Shown: positions 17,015-26,089, counted from the stretch's first letter. The stretch: DNA of 64,000 nucleotides from Actinomycetospora straminea (GCF_028737255.1 NZ_JAQZAN010000005.1:186001-250000); one strand, 5' to 3'. The notes: generated from the sequence alone by a model not told the origin. Made by a program: numbers and translations.

Positions 17015-19066
17015 ATGAACTGGAGCGAGATGTCGGACCGCGAGGACGAGCTGCGGCGCAGCGTGGGGGACGCCGAGGAGGTGCGCGCGGCGTTCGAGGA
17101 CCTGCCGCTGATGATGGCAGCGATGGACGGCCCGGAGCTGAGGTTCGTGGCGGCGAACGCGGCCTATCGGGCTCTGGCCGGAGGGTCCGCATTCATCGGT
17201 GAGCCGCTGCGCGGGGTCTTCCCCGAGGTCGGCGGGCAACAGGTCTTCGAAGCGGTCGAGCGCGTCTACGCCACCGCCGAGCCCTACTCGATGCACGAGT
17301 GGCGGATGCAGTTCGGGATCGACGACAGTGGGCAGCCCAAAGAGCTGTACCTCGACGTCCACCTGGTGCCGCGCTTCACGGCCGGGGGAGAGAAGCGCGG
17401 GGTGGTCGGCTACATCACCGACGTCACGGCGCTGGTCATGGCGCGGCTCGCCGCACAGAGCAAGGCTGCCGAGGTCGAGCGCCGTTACGAGCAGGCGCGC
17501 GACGTGATCGCGTTGCTGCAGCGGGAGCTGCTCTCGCCTGGACTGCCGGTGCTCCCGGGGCTACGGGTCGCTGCCAGCTACCTGCTCGCCGACGCCGACA
17601 CCGCCGCGGGCGGCGACTGGTTCGACGCACTGCCACTCTCCGACGGCCGCGTGGGGCTGGTCGTCGGTGACGTCGTCGGGCACGGGGTCGCGGCGTCGGC
17701 GGTGATGGGACAGCTCCGCGCGATCGCGGCCGAGCGGCTCCACAGCGGCGCGAACCTCCCCGATGCGCTGGCCGCGCTCGACGCCGCCGCCGGCCGGATC
17801 CCGGGCGCGCGAGCAGCGACCGTGTGCGTCGTCGTGCTGTATCCGGCCTCCGGCGCCGTGTCCTACTGCACCGCCGGGCACCCGCCGCCGCTGGTCGTCC
17901 CCGTGTCGAACGAACCCCGGTACCTGCCCACCTCCGGGGCGGGCCCGCTGGGCACCGGGTCGGGGTTCCCGCTGGCCCAGGCCACCCTCGAGGTCGGGGA
18001 CGTGCTGCTGTGCTACACCGACGGGATCATCGAGCGGCCCGGCCGAGCGCGTGCGGCCAGCGGCGCGGAGCTCTCCCGGGTCGCCGCGGACGCGGCCGCT
18101 GGGCGTGGCCTGCGCACCGGCGAGTTCTCCGCGGTCGAACGGGTGTGCACCCACACCCTGGAGCTGTTGGTGCGCGCGACCGGACACAGCGACGACATCA
18201 CCCTGCTGGCCGTCCAGCGCCGCGAGCCCCTTCCGCCGCTGGAGGTGAGGCTGACCGCGGAGTACGGCGCCATCGGAGTCCTGCGCACACGGTTGCGCAC
18301 CTGGATCGCCGAACTGGGGGTGAGCCCGGACGATCTCTTCCGCGTGACGCACGCGGTGAACGAGCTGGTCACCAACGCCGTCGACCACGCCTATCCCCGC
18401 CGCGGCCCCATGTGGATGCGGGCCAGCGTGGACACCACCGGGACGCTGCACGCCTCGGTCACCGACCTGGGCCGGACGCCCGGCACGGCCGACCTGATCA
18501 GCGTCGACGACCTCGCCGCGATACCGTCGCATCTCGAGCGTGGCCGGGGGTTGGCGATGAGCCAGCGGCTGGTCGACGTCCTCGAACTCGAGCAGGCCGA
18601 ACCCGGCATGACCGCGCGCATCGCCCACCGGCTCTCCCGCCCGGCGCGGCTGCTGATCGCCGACGACGTACGCGGCGCCCCGTCGCCCGTCCCGGCACCG
18701 GGCGCACCAGCTGAGTTCCTGTTGATCCTCGACGAGCCCTCGCCGCGGGGCCCGCGCATCCGCCTCGCCGGACCCGTCGATGCCGAGACCGCCACCAAGC
18801 TGCGCACCGAGCTCGCCCGCCGCACCGCCAGCCACACCCATACCCTCACCGTGGACCTGAGCGAGGTGACCCTGCTCGCCAGTGCCGGCGTCGCCGCGCT
18901 GGCCGCCGCCCGCGCGGCAGCCCCTGCCGACACGCTGCAGCTGTACGCGCCGGCGGGCAGCGAGGCCGACCAGGTCCTGACCCTGGTCGGGTTCGAGCAC
19001 ACCACCAGCGACCCGGACCGGATCGAAGCCTCCGACGGCGGCGGGGCGGCGACCGGTCCGAGCTAG
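17015..19066 (+). CDS. PAS-PP2C-HATPase-STAS multidomain signalling phosphatase
   Basis: A 683-residue protein that joins a whole partner-switching pathway in one chain. A PAS-like sensor occupies about residues 25-130, and a SpoIIE/RsbU PP2C phosphatase about 170-400 (GGDWFDA, VGDVVGHGV, CYTDGI, HSDDITLL). An RsbW-like ATP-binding kinase domain lies at about 405-545 (NELVTNAVDHAY is the N-box) and a STAS anti-sigma-antagonist domain at about 565-665 (LSEVTLLASAGVAAL, with the usual Ser position). It probably governs a sigma factor or another PP2C/STAS circuit; no sigma factor is next to it. Start ATG 17015 is uncertain: ATG 17030 has GGAGCGAG directly before it. Confidence 0.9.
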   Translation: MNWSEMSDREDELRRSVGDAEEVRAAFEDLPLMMAAMDGPELRFVAANAAYRALAGGSAFIGEPLRGVFPEVGGQQVFEAVERVYATAEPYSMHEWRMQFGIDDSGQPKELYLDVHLVPRFTAGGEKRGVVGYITDVTALVMARLAAQSKAAEVERRYEQARDVIALLQRELLSPGLPVLPGLRVAASYLLADADTAAGGDWFDALPLSDGRVGLVVGDVVGHGVAASAVMGQLRAIAAERLHSGANLPDALAALDAAAGRIPGARAATVCVVVLYPASGAVSYCTAGHPPPLVVPVSNEPRYLPTSGAGPLGTGSGFPLAQATLEVGDVLLCYTDGIIERPGRARAASGAELSRVAADAAAGRGLRTGEFSAVERVCTHTLELLVRATGHSDDITLLAVQRREPLPPLEVRLTAEYGAIGVLRTRLRTWIAELGVSPDDLFRVTHAVNELVTNAVDHAYPRRGPMWMRASVDTTGTLHASVTDLGRTPGTADLISVDDLAAIPSHLERGRGLAMSQRLVDVLELEQAEPGMTARIAHRLSRPARLLIADDVRGAPSPVPAPGAPAEFLLILDEPSPRGPRIRLAGPVDAETATKLRTELARRTASHTHTLTVDLSEVTLLASAGVAALAAARAAAPADTLQLYAPAGSEADQVLTLVGFEHTTSDPDRIEASDGGGAATGPS

Positions 19067-19249
19067 AGGACCTGGCGTTCCGGACTGGTTGGCCCGCGGA
19101 TCGTCAGGACACCGGCGCGCAACAACACCGCTGATGAGCACTGTCGTCAAACCGTCGTTCTCCACCTGCGACGGGTGGTCGCTCGGGACGTGCCCGCGTT
19201 CCGGGAGTTCTACGACCAGGAGTCATACCCACCTCGGCTCGCGTCTCGT

Positions 19250-19879
19250 TCACTGCGCCGCGGCGACGAGCTTCACGAGTGTGTCGGCGAGTTCGTCGAG
19301 AGCACGCTCCCGCGCATCGCTCTCCAGCCCGCCGCACCACAGCGGTGCCTGGGCCATCGCGGCGTGCATGCACTGCAGCGTCGTCTCCAACCCGGTGACC
19401 GCGAACTCCCCGGAAGCGAGGCCCTCCTCGAGGACGCCGCGGAACACCTGGTCGTGGCGCCGGCGAAGTTCCTTGATGCGCTCGCGCGGGTCATCGGGCC
19501 AGGTGCTCGGCACGAGGAAGAGCCGTAGCGCGGCCGGGTACTCGCCGACGGCGATGGCGACGTGCTCACGGATGAGGGCCCGCAGCCGTTCGTGGGGCGG
19601 GCCCTCGGCGGTCGCGGCCAGCCGCTCGAGCCGCCCGGTCCAGTCGGCGCCGAGCGTCTCGATCGCCGCCACGGCCAGCTCGTCCTTGCCGGGGAAGTAG
19701 TAGTAGAGCGACCCCTTGGTGACGTCGAGCCGTTCGGCGACGTCGTCGAGGCTCACCGCGTCGTACCCGCGCTCGCCGAACAGCTCGGCGGCCGTGGAGA
19801 GGATTTCCTGGACCCGGCGTCCCCGCTTGCGCTGCACACGGCCGACCGGCGCAGCGTCCTCCACCGGCTGACTGCTCAT
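19250..19879 (-). CDS. TetR-family transcriptional repressor of the acyl-CoA operon
   Basis: A 209-residue regulator with an N-terminal helix-turn-helix (about 20-65; LDDVAERLDVTKGSLYYYFPGKDEL) and a helical ligand-binding C-terminal domain. I chose ATG 19879 because GAGGAGGG lies 4 nt upstream; the longer frame from 19927 would begin inside the operator. It is divergent from the ten-gene operon starting at 20007. The 127-bp intergenic region is unusually AT-rich and holds two inverted repeats that fit TetR operators. FadR/KstR-like TetR regulators of such operons respond to acyl-CoA esters; the ligand here would be a pathway CoA thioester, by inference. Confidence 0.92.
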   Translation of the reverse strand: MSSQPVEDAAPVGRVQRKRGRRVQEILSTAAELFGERGYDAVSLDDVAERLDVTKGSLYYYFPGKDELAVAAIETLGADWTGRLERLAATAEGPPHERLRALIREHVAIAVGEYPAALRLFLVPSTWPDDPRERIKELRRRHDQVFRGVLEEGLASGEFAVTGLETTLQCMHAAMAQAPLWCGGLESDARERALDELADTLVKLVAAAQ

Positions 19880-19926
19880 CGGCCCTCCTCGTCCATGCCC
19901 CACAGTATCGCGATCATTAACTTCCA

Positions 19927-19963
19927 AGTCAAATCTTGACTACTATATTGACTCTCGGGTCAA
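19927..19963. promoter_or_regulatory. Two tandem TetR operator candidates
   Basis: AGTCAAATCTTGACT (19927-19941) is a perfect inverted repeat with 6-bp arms and a 3-nt centre. TTGAC-N6-GTCAA (19948-19963) is a second one sharing the TTGAC/GTCAA half-sites. Both lie in the AT-rich gap between the divergent tetR gene and the acyl-CoA dehydrogenase operon, where repressor binding would block both promoters. Confidence 0.7.
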
Positions 19964-20006
19964 AGTTTGCCACGGTCGTCAATCAGACACACCGAAGGGG
20001 CACCCC

Positions 20007-21167
20007 ATGGACTTCGAGCTCACCGAGACGCAGCGCGAGTACCGCGACCGTGCTCGCGGCATCGCCGAGAAGGAGCTGCTGCCCGGCTACCGGGCGCGGG
20101 AGCGCAGCGGGCGCATCGACCCCGAGCTCCGCCGTGAGATCGGCCGGCTCGGCCTCATCGCGCCGGAGCTGCCGACAGAGCTCGGTGGCCGAGGTCTGGA
20201 CCGGCTCACCGCCGGCGTGGTCACCGAGGAGATCGGCCGGGGCGACATCAACGTCGCCTACCTGCAGGTCGTCGGGTCGCTGGTCGGCCAGATCCTCGCC
20301 GGCAACGCGACGCCGGAGATCGCTCAGGCGTGGGTACCGCGGATCTGCGCCGGAGAGGAGATCGTCGGGATCGGGCTGACCGAGCCGCAGGCGGGGTCGG
20401 ACGCGGGCATGCCTGCGCTCACGGCCCGCCGCGACGGCTCCGGGGAGGACGCCGACTGGGTGCTCGACGGCGTGAAGTCCCTGTCGTTCGCCGGGGAGGC
20501 GGCGGCGGTCGTCGTGTTCGCCCGGACCGGACCATCACCGTCCCGGGGCAAGGACATCAGCGCCTTCCTGGTACCGCTCGACGCACCCGGAGTCTCTCGC
20601 GAGCCGTACTCCGACATGGGCACCACGGCGGTCGGCCGGGGAGCGGCCCACCTCGACGGGGTGCGCATCCCCGCCGACCACCTCCTGGGCGCGGAGGGCC
20701 GGGGCTTCACCCAGGTGATGCAGGGGTTCGATTTCAGCCGCGCCCTCATCGGGCTGCAGTGCCTCGGGTGCGCGCAGCAGACCGTCGACGAGACGTGGCG
20801 CTACGTGGGCGAGCGCACCGCGTTCGACCGTCCGCTGAGCAAGAACCAGGGCGTGGCGTTCCCGCTGGCCGAGGCCGAGACGCTGCTGTCGGCGGCGCGG
20901 CTGCTGTGCCTGCGGACGCTCTGGCTCAAGGACGTCGGCCGGCCCCACACCGCGGACGCCGCGATGAGCAAGTGGTGGGCCCCGAAGACCGCCTACGACG
21001 TCATCAACCAGTGCCTGTTGCTGCACGGCCAGTACGGCTACCGCACCGAGCTCCCCATCGAGCAGCGACTGCGCGACGTGCTCGGGCTGCAGATCGGCGA
21101 CGGCACCGCACAGATCATGAAGCTCGTCATCGCCCGGCAGTACCTGGGCCGCGAGCTCGCACCGTGA
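20007..21167 (+). CDS. Acyl-CoA dehydrogenase, candidate cyclohexanecarboxyl-CoA dehydrogenase
   Basis: A 386-residue FAD enzyme introducing an alpha,beta double bond into a CoA thioester. The family signatures VGIGLTEPQAGSDAG and the C-terminal four-helix region are present. The usual catalytic-base motif YEGT reads GDGT, so the base is probably Asp365 rather than Glu. It is the first gene of the TetR-controlled operon and is followed at 35 bp by a BadH-like alcohol dehydrogenase. By position and family it would carry out the AliB step (cyclohexanecarboxyl-CoA to cyclohexenecarboxyl-CoA). That substrate is an inference; a branched-chain acyl-CoA is possible. Start ATG 20007 follows GAAGGGG. 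Confidence 0.85.
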   Translation: MDFELTETQREYRDRARGIAEKELLPGYRARERSGRIDPELRREIGRLGLIAPELPTELGGRGLDRLTAGVVTEEIGRGDINVAYLQVVGSLVGQILAGNATPEIAQAWVPRICAGEEIVGIGLTEPQAGSDAGMPALTARRDGSGEDADWVLDGVKSLSFAGEAAAVVVFARTGPSPSRGKDISAFLVPLDAPGVSREPYSDMGTTAVGRGAAHLDGVRIPADHLLGAEGRGFTQVMQGFDFSRALIGLQCLGCAQQTVDETWRYVGERTAFDRPLSKNQGVAFPLAEAETLLSAARLLCLRTLWLKDVGRPHTADAAMSKWWAPKTAYDVINQCLLLHGQYGYRTELPIEQRLRDVLGLQIGDGTAQIMKLVIARQYLGRELAP

Positions 21168-21202
21168 CGACACCAACTCTCGAGGAAGGACCAGGAACAG
21201 CC

Positions 21203-21949
21203 ATGGGCAAGCTGCAGGACAAGATCACGATCGTCACCGGGGCGGGACAGGGCATCGGGCGAGGTATCGCCGAGAAGCTCGCCTCCGAGGGCGCCACGGT
21301 CGTCGTCACCGACATCAACGAAGCGACGGCCAAGGAGACCGCCGACGCCCTGGGCGGAGTCGCGGTCGGGCTGCACACCGACGTCACCTCCCGCGAGTCG
21401 GTGGACGCGATGGTCGCCCAGGCCCACCAGCGGTTCGGGCGGATCGACGTCCTGGTCAACAACGCGGGCTGGGACAAGGCGGGGCCGTTCGTCGACTCCG
21501 ACCCCGCCGACTGGGACCGGGCCATCCAGATCAACCTCTACGGCGTCCTGAACACCTCCAAGGCCGTACTCCCGATCATGGCGGAGCAGGGCTCGGGTTC
21601 GGTGGTCAACCTCGCCTCCGACGCGGGTCGGGTCGGGTCTGCGGGTGAGGCGGTGTACTCCGCGGCCAAGGGCGGGGTCATCTCGTTCACCAAGACCACC
21701 GCGCGGGAGATGGCCCGCCACCAGGTCAACGCCAACTGCGTGTGCCCCGGTCCGACCGACACGGCCCTGTTCGCCTCTGTCGTCGAGGGCAACCCGAAGC
21801 TGCGCGACGCCCTGATCAAGGCGATCCCGCTGCGCCGGCTCGCGCAGCCGGCCGATCTCGCCAACGCCGTCGCGTTCCTCGCCTCCGACGAGGCCGCCTA
21901 CATCACAGGTCAGACGCTGTCGGTCAGCGGCGGCCTGTCCATGAGCTGA
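21203..21949 (+). CDS. SDR-family dehydrogenase resembling BadH (2-hydroxycyclohexanecarboxyl-CoA dehydrogenase)
   Basis: A 248-residue short-chain dehydrogenase with the NAD-binding motif TGAGQGIG (12-19), NNAG (86-89), and catalytic Ser139, Tyr152 and Lys156. Phrases such as NNAGWDK, SDAGRVGSAGEAVY, CPGPTDTALF and ITGQTLSVSGGL closely parallel Rhodopseudomonas BadH as I remember it; BadH oxidises 2-hydroxycyclohexane-1-carboxyl-CoA to the 2-oxo form. This is the main clue that the operon breaks down alicyclic acids. Start ATG 21203 has AGGAAGG and AGGAAC upstream. The 3-hydroxyacyl-CoA dehydrogenase at 23964 could share or replace this step for open-chain intermediates. Confidence 0.87.
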   Translation: MGKLQDKITIVTGAGQGIGRGIAEKLASEGATVVVTDINEATAKETADALGGVAVGLHTDVTSRESVDAMVAQAHQRFGRIDVLVNNAGWDKAGPFVDSDPADWDRAIQINLYGVLNTSKAVLPIMAEQGSGSVVNLASDAGRVGSAGEAVYSAAKGGVISFTKTTAREMARHQVNANCVCPGPTDTALFASVVEGNPKLRDALIKAIPLRRLAQPADLANAVAFLASDEAAYITGQTLSVSGGLSMS

Positions 21950-21979
21950 CCGTCCCGGCAGCGAGGAGGAAGACCGACC

Positions 21980-23185
21980 ATGACGGAGCTGGCCCACGAC
22001 TACCTCGACCTCGACGGCCTGTTCTCGGCCGACGAGCTCGAGCTCCGCGACCGCGTGCGCGCGTTCGTGCAGGAGCGCATCAAGCCCCACATCGCCGAGT
22101 GGTACGAGAACGCCCAGTTCTCCCGCGAGATCGCCCGGGAGATGGGCAAGGCCGGCCTGCTCGGCATGCACCTGAGCGGGTACGGCTGCCCCGGCCGCAG
22201 CGCCGTCGAGTACGGCCTCGCGGCCATGGAGCTCGAGGCCGGCGACTCCGGGCTGCGCACCTTCGTCAGCGTGCAGGGATCGCTGGCCATGAGCGCGATC
22301 CACAAGTTCGGCTCCGAGGACCACAAGCAGCGCTGGCTGCCCGGCATGGCCGCCGGGGAACTCATCGGGTGCTTCGGGCTCACCGAGCCGGGTGCAGGCA
22401 GCGACCCGAGCAGCATGACCACGCACGCCGAGCGCGTCGAGGACGGGTGGGTGCTCCACGGAGCCAAGCGCTGGATCGGCCTCGCCACGATCGCCGACGT
22501 CGCCGTCATCTGGGCGAAGACGAACGAGGGCGACGGTGCCGGCGAGGGGGCAGCATCGATCAGGGGGTTCCTGGTCCCGACCGACACGCCCGGGTTCTCC
22601 GCCACCGCGATCGAGCCCAAGCTCGGGATGCGCGCCTCGATCCAGGCCGGGATCACGCTGACCGACGTCCGGCTCCCCGCCGACGCCGTGCTCCCCGACG
22701 CCCGAGGACTGCGCGGGCCGTTCTCCTGCCTCAACGAGGCGCGCTTCGGGATCATGTGGGGCGCCATGGGCGCGGCGCGCGACGCCTACGAGGACGCGCT
22801 GGCCTACGCCCTCGAGCGTCGCCAGTTCGGCGTCCCGATCGCCGCCTTCCAGCTCACCCAGCAGAAGCTCGTCGACATGGTGCTGGAGATCCAGAAGGGC
22901 GTCCTGGTCGCCCTGCAGACCGGGCGGCTCAAGGACGCGGGCACCCTGCGTCCCCAGCAGATCTCGCTGGGCAAGCTGAACAACGTGCGCGAGGCGATCG
23001 CCATCTGCCGGGAGGCACGCACGGTGCTCGGCGGCAACGGCATCACCCTCGACCACTCCCCGCTGCGCCACGCCAACAACCTGGAGAGCGTGCGGACGTA
23101 CGAGGGCACCGACGAGGTGCACACCCTGATCATGGGCGCAGCCATCACCGGCATCCCCGCCTTCAGCGCGGGACACCAGCCATGA
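21980..23185 (+). CDS. Acyl-CoA dehydrogenase, glutaryl-CoA dehydrogenase-like (first of two)
   Basis: A 401-residue FAD enzyme with GLTEPGAGSDPSSM and HGAKRWIG and the intact catalytic base Glu375 (TYEGTDE). The closest type by eye is the glutaryl-CoA dehydrogenase/ACX4 branch. In an alicyclic route, ring opening gives pimelyl-CoA, a dicarboxylic acyl-CoA of the kind this branch handles. It overlaps the next gene by 4 bp (ATGA). A second homologue is at 24881-26089. Start ATG 21980 follows GAGGAGGAAGA. The order of action among the three dehydrogenases cannot be settled from sequence. Confidence 0.88.
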   Translation: MTELAHDYLDLDGLFSADELELRDRVRAFVQERIKPHIAEWYENAQFSREIAREMGKAGLLGMHLSGYGCPGRSAVEYGLAAMELEAGDSGLRTFVSVQGSLAMSAIHKFGSEDHKQRWLPGMAAGELIGCFGLTEPGAGSDPSSMTTHAERVEDGWVLHGAKRWIGLATIADVAVIWAKTNEGDGAGEGAASIRGFLVPTDTPGFSATAIEPKLGMRASIQAGITLTDVRLPADAVLPDARGLRGPFSCLNEARFGIMWGAMGAARDAYEDALAYALERRQFGVPIAAFQLTQQKLVDMVLEIQKGVLVALQTGRLKDAGTLRPQQISLGKLNNVREAIAICREARTVLGGNGITLDHSPLRHANNLESVRTYEGTDEVHTLIMGAAITGIPAFSAGHQP

Positions 23186-23958
23186 GCTACGAGACGATCA
23201 CCGTCGACGTCGCCGACCGACTCGCCGTGATCACGGTCGACCGGCCCGAGGCGCGCAACGCGCTCAACCGCCAGGTCCTGGCCGACCTACGGGTAGCGCT
23301 CGCCGCACTCGCCGACGACGACCAGGTGGGCGTCGTCGCCGTCACGGGCGCGGGTGAGCGGGCCTTCGTGGCCGGCGCCGACATCACCCAGCTGCAGCAC
23401 TACACGGCGCAGACCGGACTCGACGCCGAGATGCAGCGGCTCTTCGACGACGTCGAGGCGTTCGAGAAGCCGACCATCGCCGCGGTCAACGGCTTCGCCC
23501 TCGGCGGCGGCTGCGAGCTCGCGATGTCCTGCGACATCCGGATCGCGGTGGACACCGCACGCTTCGGCCTGCCCGAGACCAACCTCTCGGTGCTGCCCGG
23601 AGCGGGCGGCACGCAGCGGCTGGCCCGGCTCGTCGGCACCGGACGGGCGATGGAGCTGATCCTGACGGGCCGTTTCCTCGAGGCCGACGAGGCCAGGTCG
23701 GCCGGGCTCGTCACCTCCGTGGTCGCACCGGAGAACCTGCTCGCCGAGACCCGCACCGTCACCGACCGCATCCTCGCCAAGGGCCCGCTGGCGGTCCGGC
23801 TGGCCAAGCTCGTCATCCGGACCGGGATGGACGCCGACCAGCGCACGGGGCAGGTCGTGGAACGCCTCGCCCAGTCGCTGCTCTACACGACCGACGACAA
23901 GCGCGAGGGCGCCGCGGCGTTCCTCGAGAAGCGCACACCTGACTTCCGGGGGAGGTGA
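23182..23958 (+). CDS. Enoyl-CoA hydratase with both catalytic glutamates
   Basis: A 258-residue crotonase-fold hydratase adding water to an enoyl-CoA. The oxyanion-hole region (FVAGADITQL), the first catalytic Glu in GGGCELAMSCD and the second in GLPETNLSVLPGAGGTQRL are all intact, so canonical hydratase activity is likely. In the proposed pathway it would hydrate cyclohex-1-ene-carboxyl-CoA (BadK role) or the open-chain enoyl-CoA. It is translationally coupled to the upstream dehydrogenase (ATGA overlap). Compare the second crotonase at 27799, which lacks both glutamates. Confidence 0.9.
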   Translation: MSYETITVDVADRLAVITVDRPEARNALNRQVLADLRVALAALADDDQVGVVAVTGAGERAFVAGADITQLQHYTAQTGLDAEMQRLFDDVEAFEKPTIAAVNGFALGGGCELAMSCDIRIAVDTARFGLPETNLSVLPGAGGTQRLARLVGTGRAMELILTGRFLEADEARSAGLVTSVVAPENLLAETRTVTDRILAKGPLAVRLAKLVIRTGMDADQRTGQVVERLAQSLLYTTDDKREGAAAFLEKRTPDFRGR

Positions 23959-23963
23959 CGACG

Positions 23964-24884
23964 ATGAGCAGCCAGGACACACCGGGGGTGCACGACGTCC
24001 TCGTCGTCGGCTGCGGCGCGATGGGCTCGCAGATCGCCATGGCCTGCGCGCTCGCGGGCTACCGGGCGACCGCCTTCGACCTCGACGCGGGGGCGTTCGA
24101 CCGCGCCGCGGCCGAGCTGCGCCGTCGGCTCGACCGCGACGTCGCCAAGGGCCGGCGCGACGCGGATGCCGTGACCGAGGCGTTCGAGCGCCTGAGCTTC
24201 ACCACCGATCTCGACGCGGCGGCGCGGCGCGCCGACTTCGTCATCGAGGCCGCCGCGGAGGACCTCGAGGTCAAGCGCGAGGTGTTCGCCCGGCTCGACG
24301 CCCTTGCGCCGGCGCACACGATCCTGACCACCAACTCCTCGGCCATCGCCTCGTCGCGGATCGCCGACGCCACCGCCCGGCCCGACCGCGTCGCCAACAT
24401 GCACTTCTTCAACCCGGCGCTGGTGATGCGCTGCGTCGAGGTCGTCGGCGGGCCCGAGACGTCCGCCGCGACCGTGGCCACGACCACCGCGCTCGCCCGC
24501 CGGCTCGGCAAGGACCCGGTGGTGCTGCGCAAGGAGGTCCCCGGCTTCGTCGCCAACCGCATCCTCGGTGCGGCCCGCGACGAGGCGGTCTCCCTGCTCG
24601 AGCAGGGCGTCGCATCGGTCCAGGACATCGACACGGCCTGCCGCACCGCGCTGGGCCACCCGATGGGCCCGTTCGAACTCATGGATCTCACCGGGATCGA
24701 CATCGGGTACCGGGCCAAGCTCGCCCGCTACGCCGAGACCGAGGACCCGGCCGACCGGCCCAGCCGCACGGTCACCGAGCTCGTCGAGCGCGGCGAGCTG
24801 GGCCGCAAGACCGGGCTGGGCTTCTACCGCTACGCCGACGACGGCACCCAGTACCCCCGCGAGGACGACGGGACCCCACGATGA
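23964..24884 (+). CDS. 3-hydroxyacyl-CoA dehydrogenase
   Basis: A 306-residue NAD-dependent dehydrogenase of the FadB/HbdA type. The N-terminal Rossmann motif reads GCGAMG; the catalytic His is in NMHFFNPA and its Glu partner in KEVPGFVANRIL; the C-terminal domain (GHPMGPFELMDLTGID ... GLGFYRY) is complete. It oxidises a (3S)-3-hydroxyacyl-CoA to the 3-oxo form, feeding the thiolase at 28617. I prefer ATG 23964, 8 nt after GGGGGAGG; the GTG at 23955 overlaps that Shine-Dalgarno. It overlaps the next gene by ATGA. Confidence 0.92.
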   Translation: MSSQDTPGVHDVLVVGCGAMGSQIAMACALAGYRATAFDLDAGAFDRAAAELRRRLDRDVAKGRRDADAVTEAFERLSFTTDLDAAARRADFVIEAAAEDLEVKREVFARLDALAPAHTILTTNSSAIASSRIADATARPDRVANMHFFNPALVMRCVEVVGGPETSAATVATTTALARRLGKDPVVLRKEVPGFVANRILGAARDEAVSLLEQGVASVQDIDTACRTALGHPMGPFELMDLTGIDIGYRAKLARYAETEDPADRPSRTVTELVERGELGRKTGLGFYRYADDGTQYPREDDGTPR

Positions 24885-26089
24885 CGACCATCACCTCCGG
24901 CTCTCCGGAGATCTCCTCCAGCGACTACTACCTGCTCGACGAGCTGCTCACCGACGAGGCGCGCGACGTCCGCGACCGCGTGCGGGGGTTCGTCGACCGC
25001 GACCTGCTGCCGGTCATCAACGACTACTGGGACCGGGCCGAGTTCCCGTTCGAGCTGGTGCCGAAGATCGCGCAGCTGGGGCTCGTCGGGTCGACGATCT
25101 CCGGCTACGGCTGCCCGGGGCTCAGCCGCCTCGCGGCCGGCGTCCTGACCCGGGAGCTGGCGCGCGGCGACGGGAGTGTCAACACCTTCTTCGGTGTGCA
25201 GACCGGGCTCGCGATGGGCTCGATCGCGCTGCTGGGCAGCGAGGAGCAGAAGCAGCGGTGGCTGCCCGGCATGGCAGCCCTGGACGTGATCGGGGCGTTC
25301 GCCCTGACCGAGCCCGGGCACGGCTCGGACGCCGTCCGTCTCGAGACCACCGCCCGCCGCGACGGTGACCACTGGGTGCTCGACGGCGCCAAGCGCTGGA
25401 TCGGCAACGCCAGCTTCGCCGACGTCGTCGTCGTGTGGGCCCGGGACGTCGAGGACGGCCGGGTCAAGGCCATCGTGGTGGAGAAGGACACCGACGGCCG
25501 CTACCCCGACGGCTACTCCGCCGACCTCATCACCGGCAAGATCGGCAAGCGTGCCGTGTGGCAGCCCGACATCACGTTGCGCGGCGTGCGGGTCCCGGTG
25601 GAGAACAAGCTCGACGAGGCCCGGTCGTTCCGCGACGCCACCCGGGTCCTGACCTCCACCCGTGGCGGGGCCGCCTGGGAATCGCTGGGTCACGCGATCG
25701 CCGCCTACGAGATCGCGCTGGCGTACGCGGGGGAACGCCAGCAGTTCGGCAAGCCGATCGCGAGCTTCCAGCTCGTCCAGCACAAGCTCGCCGAGATGCT
25801 CGCCGAGATCACCGCGATGCAGCTCTACTGCTTCCGCATGGCCGACCTGCAGGAACAGGGCCGTCTCACCGGCCCGATGGCCTCGCTGGCGAAGATGCAC
25901 CACGCCCGCAAGGCCCGGCAGGTCTGCCTCGACGCCCGCGACATCCTCGGCGGCAACGGGCTGCTCATCGAGCACCACGTCGCCCGGCACCTGACCGACA
26001 TGGAAGTCGTGCACACCTACGAGGGCACCGACTCGATCCAGTCCCTGATCGTCGGTCGCGACCTCACCGGCATCTCCGCCTTCACCTGA
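24881..26089 (+). CDS. Acyl-CoA dehydrogenase, glutaryl-CoA dehydrogenase-like (second)
   Basis: A 402-residue homologue of the 21980 gene product, with ALTEPGHGSDAV, DGAKRWIGNA and catalytic Glu381 (TYEGTDS). Both share the ending pattern GTD-x-x-x-x-L-I-x-G-x-x-x-TGI-x-AF. The duplication suggests two chain-length or branching specificities, for example pimelyl-CoA and glutaryl-CoA. Its ATG overlaps the upstream stop codon (ATGA). Glutaryl-CoA dehydrogenases also decarboxylate the product to crotonyl-CoA; which of the two does this is unknown. Confidence 0.88.
   Translation: MTTITSGSPEISSSDYYLLDELLTDEARDVRDRVRGFVDRDLLPVINDYWDRAEFPFELVPKIAQLGLVGSTISGYGCPGLSRLAAGVLTRELARGDGSVNTFFGVQTGLAMGSIALLGSEEQKQRWLPGMAALDVIGAFALTEPGHGSDAVRLETTARRDGDHWVLDGAKRWIGNASFADVVVVWARDVEDGRVKAIVVEKDTDGRYPDGYSADLITGKIGKRAVWQPDITLRGVRVPVENKLDEARSFRDATRVLTSTRGGAAWESLGHAIAAYEIALAYAGERQQFGKPIASFQLVQHKLAEMLAEITAMQLYCFRMADLQEQGRLTGPMASLAKMHHARKARQVCLDARDILGGNGLLIEHHVARHLTDMEVVHTYEGTDSIQSLIVGRDLTGISAFT

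Noticed and set aside
21038-23176. A 712-residue minus-strand frame
   Set aside because: Antisense shadow of the SDR and acyl-CoA dehydrogenase genes, rich in Arg, Gly, His and Asp, without any recognisable domain.
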